Positions 1 to 4,448 of a stretch of DNA of 6,705 nucleotides are shown here, in pieces (position 1 is the stretch's first letter; each line of letters opens with the position of its first letter). A program made the translations under genes and the position numbers. Under the pieces are notes generated by a model. The model saw only the letters and a list, made by a program, of their open reading frames with translations. It was not told where the DNA came from and did not search any database. Origin of the DNA: Pseudomonadota bacterium (GTDB lineage Bacteria; Pseudomonadota; Gammaproteobacteria; Xanthomonadales; Xanthomonadaceae); the NCBI GenBank assembly GCA_019348095.1, contig JAHWKC010000130.1, forward strand, positions 1 through 6,705. The letters run 5' to 3'.

Positions 1-151
1 TCGCCTGCATTGCCTCGCGGCTGAGCACCTCGACCTCGCTCTGCATCCGCTCCTGGCGCTGCAGCATCAGCATGATCAGCACCAGCACCACCAGCAGCGC
101 CAGGCCGATCATCGCGAGGAACCGCGCCTGCAAACCGTAGCGCAGCTTCAT
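1..151 (-). CDS. N-terminus of a membrane-anchored protein, probably a sensor or signalling protein (partial)
   Basis: Fifty codons are visible before the window edge cuts the gene. The protein begins MKLRYGLQARFLAMIGL and has one strong hydrophobic segment at about residues 11-30, rich in Leu, Val and Met. Two Arg and one Lys precede that segment, so it fits an inner-membrane anchor. A charged, Glu- and Gln-rich stretch follows (RQERMQSEVEVLSREAMQA), which looks like the start of a helical or coiled-coil periplasmic region, as in sensor histidine kinases, diguanylate cyclases and chemoreceptors. The ATG overlaps the TGA of the PhnD-like gene as ATGA, and a GAGG ribosome site lies 4 nt upstream inside that gene. 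The two are therefore almost certainly co-transcribed and translationally coupled. No catalytic domain is visible, so the signalling role is inferred from topology and from the binding-protein neighbour. Confidence 0.72.
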   Translation of the reverse strand, partial: MKLRYGLQARFLAMIGLALLVVLVLIMLMLQRQERMQSEVEVLSREAMQA

Positions 152-1095
152 TCGACCTCGCCGCGCACGCGCGCCACGCCGGCGGCGATGCGCTCCAGCG
201 ACTGCGCCGAAGCCCCATCGACCGGCAGGAATCGAGTGGTCCCGAAGAACTGCCGCAGCGCGCCGGCGGCGGCAGGGTCGCCCGCGGCCTCCGCCAGCAC
301 CTGGTACAGCCGCGCCCGGACCCGCGGCTCGAGCCCACCACGCACCATCTCGACCGCGCGCGGGAACGCCTCGGACCGCTCGAATACCACCAGGTCATCG
401 CGGAAAGCCGGTGGCACGCGCGCGGGATTGTTCCAGTCCAGGTCGCTCATCACCCCGACGTCGACCAGCCCCTTGTGCACCCAGGTGGCGATGTTGAGTT
501 CGGAACGCGCGAACAGGTAGCCGACCTCGGCCGCGTCGATCCGGTCGCGCGGGGAGAGCAGGATTTCCAGGCGCATGTCATTGGCCAGCAGTGCCGCTGC
601 CGGCACGAAATAGGCACTGGTCGAGGATGGTCGCTGGAACGCGATGCTATGCCCGCGCATCTGCGACAGCGCGCGGATGCCGGTGTCGCGCCGGACGAAG
701 AACAGGCTGCGGTAATGACTGTGGCCGCCGCGCTCTGTCAGCAGCAGCGGTTCGGCACCGGCGCGCTGGCGCAACAGCATCGCGGTGCCAGCGGTTTCGG
801 TGACCCAGTCGACGCGGCCGCGGCGCAGGTAGCTGGCCATCTGCTGCGGGTCGCGCGCCATCAGTACCCGGCCCTCGCGGATCCCGACATCGGCCATGCG
901 TGGCACCACGTAGTCGAGCAGCGGCCGCAGTTGGTCGTAGTGGGCCTTGGGGTCGTCGCTGATGCGCCCGAGCACCAGCACGCTGTCGGCCGGCGGCGCG
1001 GTGGCTGCTGGCTGTGCCGCGGCCGCCAAGGGCGCGCCCGCGCTGCACGCCATGGCGAGCAGCAAGGCGAGGGTCTGGCGCAGGCGTTTGTTCAA
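148..1095 (-). CDS. PhnD-like periplasmic substrate-binding protein (phosphate/phosphonate type)
   Basis: This 315-residue protein resembles the PhnD/PtxB group of periplasmic binding proteins, which bind phosphonate, phosphite or related ligands. Family-like features in order: a YDQLRPLLDYV segment (about 53-63), GRVDWVTETAGTAMLL (about 93-108), YRSLFFVRRDTGI (128-140, the usual 'FFVR.DSGI' block) and HSIAFQRPSSTSAYFVP (149-165, the usual 'AF..P.STSG' block). No ATG fits the signal peptide. A TTG at 1093-1095 gives MNKRLRQTLALLLAMACSAG, with a basic start, a hydrophobic core and an Ala-rich cleavage region near residue 27. Cys17 could be a weak lipobox cysteine, but the -3 residue is Ala rather than Leu. 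A GGGG run about 6 nt upstream may serve as ribosome site. No ABC permease or ATPase is next to it; a membrane protein overlaps its 3' end, so a sensory rather than transport role is likely. The ligand cannot be read from the sequence. Confidence 0.82.
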   Translation of the reverse strand: MNKRLRQTLALLLAMACSAGAPLAAAAQPAATAPPADSVLVLGRISDDPKAHYDQLRPLLDYVVPRMADVGIREGRVLMARDPQQMASYLRRGRVDWVTETAGTAMLLRQRAGAEPLLLTERGGHSHYRSLFFVRRDTGIRALSQMRGHSIAFQRPSSTSAYFVPAAALLANDMRLEILLSPRDRIDAAEVGYLFARSELNIATWVHKGLVDVGVMSDLDWNNPARVPPAFRDDLVVFERSEAFPRAVEMVRGGLEPRVRARLYQVLAEAAGDPAAAGALRQFFGTTRFLPVDGASAQSLERIAAGVARVRGEVE

Positions 1096-1161
1096 GAGCG
1101 GCCCCGATGGGAAGCAGACCGGGAGCCTAATCGAATCCCGCTCAGCCCGATACCGGCTGCA

Positions 1162-1183
1162 CCGGTTCTTTTGCAAGAACCGG
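1162..1183 (-). terminator. Strong hairpin with GCAA tetraloop downstream of trmJ; possible terminator or mRNA 3' stabiliser
   Basis: A perfect 9-bp stem (arms CCGGTTCTT at 1162-1170 and AAGAACCGG at 1175-1183) encloses four bases. Read on the minus strand the loop is GCAA, a GNRA tetraloop, which is among the most stable RNA loops. It lies 33 nt after the trmJ stop and 66 nt before the TTG start of the PhnD-like gene. No T-run follows on either strand, so it is not a classic intrinsic terminator. It may stabilise the trmJ mRNA end, attenuate readthrough, or act as a DNA operator. A weak promoter-like pair for the PhnD-like gene (TTGCAA overlapping the hairpin, then TATCGG 18 nt on) is visible, but I do not rely on it. 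Confidence 0.5.
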
Positions 1184-1216
1184 ACCGGACACTCCGGGAT
1201 GCCTTCGGCCTGGAAT

Positions 1217-1990
1217 TCAGCGGCGCTGCCCAGCCAGCATCGCCATGCGGTCGGCGTCGGCCAGGATGCCGCGCAGCAGGCGCACTTCGCGGACGTCGAG
1301 TTCGGCGCGCAGGAACAGGCGCCGCAGCTTGCGCATCGCCGAGTCGGGTGCGCGGCCCTTGTGGAAATCGAGCGCATCCAGGGTGTCGGCCAGCTGGCCG
1401 AAAAATCCCTCCAGTTCGGCGTGTGAGGCCGGCGGGTCGGCCCGCCCGGCGCCACCGGAGTCGTCCGGCTGCGCAGCCAGCAGGGCCAGGCGCAGCTCGT
1501 AGCTGAGCACCTGCACCGCCGCGGCCAGGTTCAGCGAGCTGTACTCGGGATTGGCCGGGATATGCACCGCGGCGTGGCACAGCTGCAGCTCGTCGTTGCT
1601 CAGCCCGGTACGCTCGCGGCCGAACACCAGCGCGACCTCGGCGCCCTCCCCGGCCGCGGCCACCGCACGCGCGGCGCCTTCGCGCGGCAGCAGCTCGTCC
1701 AGCGCCACGCGGCGGCTGCGCGCGGTGCAGCCCAGCACCAGGCGGCAGTCGGCGAGAGCATCGGCCAGGCTGGCGTGGCGGACGGCGGCCGACAACACGT
1801 CGTCGGCGCCCGCGGCGAGCGCGTAGGCCTCGATGTCCAGCGGCTTTTCCGGGGCCACCAGCACCAGCCGCGACAACCCCATCGTCTTGATCGCGCGCGC
1901 GGCCGAGCCGATGTTGCCGGGGTGCTGGGTGCCGACCAGCACCATGCGTATCCGGTCGGGCGGCGTGATAACTAGGCAATCGGTACTCAT
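1217..1990 (-). CDS. trmJ: tRNA (cytidine/uridine-2'-O-)-methyltransferase TrmJ, SPOUT family
   Basis: This 257-residue protein belongs to the SPOUT (TrmH-type) methyltransferases. TrmJ uses S-adenosylmethionine to 2'-O-methylate residue 32 in the anticodon loop of several tRNAs, acting as a dimer in the cytoplasm. The three family motifs are clear: VLVGTQHPGNIGSAARA (17-33, including the conserved Asn and Arg), ALVFGRERTGLSNDEL (120-135) and HIPANPEYSSLNLAAAVQV (143-161), the last forming the cofactor-binding knot. A helical C-terminal extension (about 190-257) matches TrmJ rather than shorter TrmL proteins. The chosen ATG at 1988-1990 begins MSTDCLVITPPDRIR, 15 residues before the core. The frame stays open far upstream, but that stretch is antisense to suhB. 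No good Shine-Dalgarno precedes the ATG. It diverges from suhB, an arrangement also found in E. coli (suhB next to yfhQ/trmJ), which supports the call. Confidence 0.93.
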   Translation of the reverse strand: MSTDCLVITPPDRIRMVLVGTQHPGNIGSAARAIKTMGLSRLVLVAPEKPLDIEAYALAAGADDVLSAAVRHASLADALADCRLVLGCTARSRRVALDELLPREGAARAVAAAGEGAEVALVFGRERTGLSNDELQLCHAAVHIPANPEYSSLNLAAAVQVLSYELRLALLAAQPDDSGGAGRADPPASHAELEGFFGQLADTLDALDFHKGRAPDSAMRKLRRLFLRAELDVREVRLLRGILADADRMAMLAGQRR

Positions 1991-1999
1991 GGGGCGCAA

Positions 2000-2008
2000 T
2001 GGTAAACT
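2000..2008 (+). promoter_or_regulatory. Candidate extended -10 promoter element for suhB
   Basis: TGGTAAACT matches the extended -10 pattern TGnTATAAT in its TG and in the first, second, fifth-position-adjacent and last bases of the hexamer core (TAAACT). It lies about 85 nt before the suhB ATG inside the 102-bp gap between the divergent genes. The expected -35 area (about 1980-1985, TCGGTA) is poor, which is common when a TG extension is present. The placement implies a suhB leader of roughly 75-80 nt. This is a visual match only; divergent trmJ must have its own promoter nearby, which I could not identify. Confidence 0.35.
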
Positions 2009-2092
2009 CCGCGGCCGGCCCTGGGCCGGATCGCTCTTTTTCCCCGCCAGCCGTCCCCCACCTGTTCGCCCAGTTCGCCGAGGCCGTTCGCC

Positions 2093-2920
2093 ATGCAGAA
2101 ACCCGCCGTCACCCTCATGGTCAAGGCCGCCCGTGCCGCCGGCAACGTGCTGCTGCGGCACATGTACAAGCTGGACGCGCTGAATGTGGTCGAGAAGGAC
2201 CGGATGGATTTCGCCAGCGAAGTCGACGAACTGGCCGAGAAGGAGATTACAAAAGAATTCCGCCGTTCCACGCCGGACTACGCGATCCTCGGCGAGGAAA
2301 GCGGCTCGACCAACACCCGCGGCAACAGCCGCTTTACCTGGGTGATCGACCCGCTGGACGGCACCAGCAACTACCTGCGCGGCATCCCGCACTTCTGCGT
2401 GTCGATCGCGCTGGTGGAGAACGGCGAGCCGGTGCACGGCGTGATATTCGACCCGCTGCGCAACGAGCTGTTCACCTCCAGCCGCGGCAGCGGCACCGTG
2501 CTCAACGAAAAGCGCGTGCGGGTGGCCGACCGCAAGGACCTCCAGGGCGCGATGCTGATCACCGGTTTCGCGCCGCGCGAGCGCTCGCGCGCCAGCGCGC
2601 ACCTGAAGTGCATCGACACGCTGCTGACCGAGGCCGAGGACATCCGCCGGACCGGCTCGGCCGCGCTCGATTTGGCCTATATCGCCTGCGGGCGTGCCGA
2701 TGCCTACTTCGAGGCCGGAGTGAAGCCGTGGGACATCGCCGCCGGCGCCCTGATGGTGCGCGAGGCTGGCGGCAAGGTCAGCGATTTCCACGGACGCAGC
2801 ACCGGCCCGATGGACGCCCGCGGAGTGGCGGGGCGCCCGCTGGTGGCCGGCAACATCAAGGTCGCCGAACTGCTGCAGCAGAAGATCGTCAACACCGGCT
2901 ACGCCGCGGCGTTCGCCTGA
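2093..2920 (+). CDS. suhB: Inositol-1-monophosphatase family protein SuhB
   Basis: This 275-residue protein is a full-length member of the Mg2+-dependent, Li+-sensitive inositol monophosphatase superfamily. Metal-site motifs are intact: GEES (67-70), DPLDGTSN (86-93) and WDIAAG (213-218, with Asp214). These predict hydrolysis of myo-inositol-1-phosphate and similar sugar phosphates. In E. coli SuhB's main cellular role is different: it joins the Nus-factor antitermination complex on ribosomal RNA operons through NusA. Whether that applies here is inference, although the conserved trmJ neighbour agrees with orthology. The start is supported by GAGG about 9 nt upstream and by the family-like opening [17 protein letters not shown]. 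The gene converges on secF, and the intervening 513 bp are almost filled with paired palindromic repeats that may end or protect both transcripts. No defect is visible. Confidence 0.95.
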   Translation: MQKPAVTLMVKAARAAGNVLLRHMYKLDALNVVEKDRMDFASEVDELAEKEITKEFRRSTPDYAILGEESGSTNTRGNSRFTWVIDPLDGTSNYLRGIPHFCVSIALVENGEPVHGVIFDPLRNELFTSSRGSGTVLNEKRVRVADRKDLQGAMLITGFAPRERSRASAHLKCIDTLLTEAEDIRRTGSAALDLAYIACGRADAYFEAGVKPWDIAAGALMVREAGGKVSDFHGRSTGPMDARGVAGRPLVAGNIKVAELLQQKIVNTGYAAAFA

Positions 2921-2925
2921 GCCCC

Positions 2926-2993
2926 GTAGGAGCGCCCCATGGGCGCGATCGCTCTACCACGCAGGTGCAATCGCGGGCATGGCCCGCTCCTAC
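2926..2993. repeat. REP pair type A, copy 1
   Basis: The ends GTAGGAGCG and CGCTCCTAC form a 9-bp terminal inverted repeat. Inside are one hairpin with arms GCGCCC and GGGCGC around CAT (2932-2946) and a second with arms GCGGGC and GCCCGC around ATG. It begins 5 bp after the suhB stop codon. Confidence 0.85.
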
Positions 2994-3018
2994 AAAAGAT
3001 CACGCCGCGGCGTGACCC

Positions 3019-3082
3019 GTAGAGCCGAGCTTGCTCGGCTGCTCCGACGCAGCGATCCGGCAGCGGAGCAAGCTCCGCTCTA
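3019..3082. repeat. REP pair type B, copy 1
   Basis: It opens GTAGAGC and closes GCTCTA. The left hairpin has 8-bp arms AGCCGAGC and GCTCGGCT with a TT loop; the right has AGCGGAGC and GCTCCGCT with an AA loop. The two hairpins are inverted relatives of each other, separated by about 23 bp. Confidence 0.85.
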
Positions 3083-3088
3083 TGCGCT

Positions 3089-3156
3089 GTAGGAGCGCCC
3101 CATGGGCGCGATCGCTCTACCACGCAGGTGCAATCGCGGGCGTGGCCCGCTCCTAC
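3089..3156. repeat. REP pair type A, copy 2
   Basis: Nearly identical to copy 1: within the element the only clear change is ATG to GTG in the loop of the second hairpin, which leaves the stem intact. The spacer to the following B element carries a few more substitutions. Confidence 0.85.
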
Positions 3157-3181
3157 AAAAGATCGCGCGGCGGCGTGATCC

Positions 3182-3245
3182 GTAGAGCCGAGCTTGCTCG
3201 GCTGCTCCGACGCAGCGATCCGGCAGCGGAGCAAGCTCCGCTCTA
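3182..3245. repeat. REP pair type B, copy 2
   Basis: Same sequence as B copy 1 by eye over all 64 bp, with both hairpins perfect. It lies exactly 163 bp after copy 1, as expected if A and B were duplicated together. Confidence 0.85.
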
Positions 3246-3251
3246 GGTGTT

Positions 3252-3332
3252 GTAGGAGCGCCCCATGGGCGCGATCGCAAACCGGACAGGCGCGGTGATC
3301 CGGTTTCCATCGCGGCCATGGGCCGCTCCTAC
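3252..3332. repeat. REP pair type A, copy 3 (divergent interior)
   Basis: The terminal repeats and the first hairpin match copies 1 and 2. The middle is longer and different, with an extra inverted repeat AAACCGG (3279-3285) and CCGGTTT (3300-3306). The second hairpin has arms GCGGCC and GGCCGC in place of GCGGGC and GCCCGC, so pairing is kept although both arms changed. Confidence 0.83.
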
Positions 3333-3351
3333 AAAAGCGCCCGCTGATTCC

Positions 3352-3415
3352 GTAGAGCCGAGCTTGCTCGGCTGCTCCGACGCAGTGATCCGGCAGCGGC
3401 GCAAGCTCCGCTCTA
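3352..3415. repeat. REP pair type B, copy 3
   Basis: It matches copies 1 and 2 apart from two visible substitutions. One of them (AGCGGCGC for AGCGGAGC) creates a mismatch in the right hairpin. It ends 18 bp before the secF stop codon. Confidence 0.84.
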
Positions 3416-3433
3416 TGCGACCGGAACGGCCGG

Positions 3434-4432
3434 TTACGGCCGGCGCGCCAGTTCGGCCTCGTCGCGGGCCTTGGGCATCAGGTCCTGCTTGGTGACGCTC
3501 AGCGGCCCGAAGGTCAGCAGCGGCGCGGCCACGAAGATCGAGGACAGGGTACCGATCACCACGCCGATCAGCATCGCCTCGGCCATGCCGGTGAGCGAGC
3601 CGCCGCCGTAGAAGTACAGCGCCAGCATCGTCAGCAGCGCGACGAAGGAGGTGATCACCGTGCGCGACAGGGTCTGATTGATCGACCGGTTCAGCACCGT
3701 CAACGGGTCGGTGCGCAGCGCGCGGAAGTTCTCGCGTATGCGGTCGAATACCACGATGGTGTCGTTGATCGAGAAACCCATCACCGACAGGATGCCGGCC
3801 AGCACCGTCAGGTCGAACTCGTGCCCGCTGAGCGCAAACCAGCCGCTGACCGCCATCACGTCGAACAGCGTGGTCAGGACCGCGGCGATGGCGAACTTCT
3901 TCTCAAAGCGCAGCGAGATGTAGATCAGGAAGCCCACCACCACGAAGATCAATGCCCAGATCCCGTTGATCGCGAGCTCCTCGCCGATCTGCGGGCCGAC
4001 ATATTCGCTGCGCAGCACCGTGACCGGGTTGCCCTCGATCACCAGCGCGCGCTGGATATCCGCAGCGGTCTCATCTCCGATGCCGGTCTCGCCCACTTGC
4101 GCAGCGCCGGTGGCAGCGGCCGGAGCGCCATCCTCGGCCGTCGCCGGTCGCAGGCGTACCAGCAGCTCGGTGCCGGAGCCGAAGGTCTGCACTTGGGCAC
4201 CGCCGTAACCGGCCCGCTCGAGCCGGTCGCGGACGTCATCGACCGCCACCGGGCGCTCGAAGCGCAGTTCGGTCACGGTGCCGCCGGTGAAATCGAGGGC
4301 GAAATTGAAGCCTTTGCCGGCGATCGCGCCGATCGCGACCAGCATCATCAGCAGCGCGATCGACAGCGACACCCAGCGCAGGCGCATGAAGTTGAAGTTG
4401 GCGTCGTACGGGAACACGTTCAATGGTTTCAT
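3434..4432 (-). CDS. secF: Protein translocase subunit SecF
   Basis: SecF is an inner-membrane partner of SecD; together they use the proton motive force to help pull preproteins out of the SecYEG channel on the periplasmic side. The 332-residue product shows the family layout: TM1 at about 21-39, the DFTGG motif (47-51) opening the periplasmic P1 domain, then five membrane segments at about 157-174, 180-200, 207-224, 256-275 and 284-306. The signature VMGFSINDTIVVFDRIREN is at 217-235. The ATG at 4430-4432 gives MKPLNVFPYDANFNFMRLRW, the usual SecF opening, and has GGGAG 9 nt upstream. An in-frame ATG at 4459 would overlap secD and adds nine residues not typical of the family. It follows secD by 16 bp in one operon. 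A P1 stretch rich in Ala, Gly and Thr (about 97-124) makes the protein slightly longer than E. coli SecF (323 residues). Confidence 0.95.
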   Translation of the reverse strand: MKPLNVFPYDANFNFMRLRWVSLSIALLMMLVAIGAIAGKGFNFALDFTGGTVTELRFERPVAVDDVRDRLERAGYGGAQVQTFGSGTELLVRLRPATAEDGAPAAATGAAQVGETGIGDETAADIQRALVIEGNPVTVLRSEYVGPQIGEELAINGIWALIFVVVGFLIYISLRFEKKFAIAAVLTTLFDVMAVSGWFALSGHEFDLTVLAGILSVMGFSINDTIVVFDRIRENFRALRTDPLTVLNRSINQTLSRTVITSFVALLTMLALYFYGGGSLTGMAEAMLIGVVIGTLSSIFVAAPLLTFGPLSVTKQDLMPKARDEAELARRP

Positions 4433-4441
4433 CTGGATGGG

Positions 4442-4446
4442 CTCCC
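4442..4446 (-). promoter_or_regulatory. Ribosome binding site that decides the secF start
   Basis: GGGAG on the minus strand lies 9 nt before the ATG at 4430-4432 and after the in-frame ATG at 4459. It therefore supports the shorter SecF start. It falls in the 16-bp gap just after the secD stop. Confidence 0.65.
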
Positions 4447-4448
4447 GG

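Larger units (their letters stand above)
2926..3415. repeat. Array of alternating paired REP-like palindromes (A-B-A-B-A-B) between suhB and secF
   Basis: Three A elements (68, 68 and 81 bp) alternate with three B elements (64 bp each). Each element is two small hairpins facing each other with GTAG at the 5' end and CTA(C) at the 3' end, so both look like paired REP (BIME-type) units of the GTAG class known from Stenotrophomonas and relatives. The first two A-B units are almost identical and 163 bp apart. The third A also starts 163 bp after the second, but its interior differs. The array sits between convergent genes, a usual place for REP elements, and could act as a two-way terminator or an mRNA 3' end barrier. 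No RAYT (REP-associated transposase) gene is in the window, so the copies would have been moved in trans. Short open frames inside the array are by-products of the repeat sequence. Confidence 0.88.

Noticed and set aside
1096..1455. Upstream extension of the PhnD-like frame to an ATG at 1455
   Set aside because: It overlaps trmJ on the same strand in another frame, and would bury the signal peptide in the middle of the protein.
475..1506. Long plus-strand open frame of 343 codons
   Set aside because: It is antisense to the PhnD-like gene and part of trmJ, has a His-, Arg- and Gly-rich composition typical of a high-GC shadow frame, and shows no recognisable domain.
1991..2791. Upstream extension of the trmJ frame giving a 524-codon protein
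   Set aside because: The extension is antisense to suhB, which has intact catalytic motifs. TrmJ is normally about 240-260 residues, matching the ATG at 1990.
1999..3015. Plus-strand open frame of 338 codons over suhB
   Set aside because: It is the +1 shadow of suhB, Arg- and Pro-rich and without motifs, while the suhB frame carries all inositol monophosphatase motifs.
2926..3415. CRISPR array
   Set aside because: The repeats are long, palindromic and of two alternating types. Spacers are short and themselves repeated, and no cas genes are near.
2899..3495. Small open frames on both strands across the repeat array
   Set aside because: Their translations simply repeat because the DNA repeats. 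They have no convincing ribosome sites and no family resemblance.
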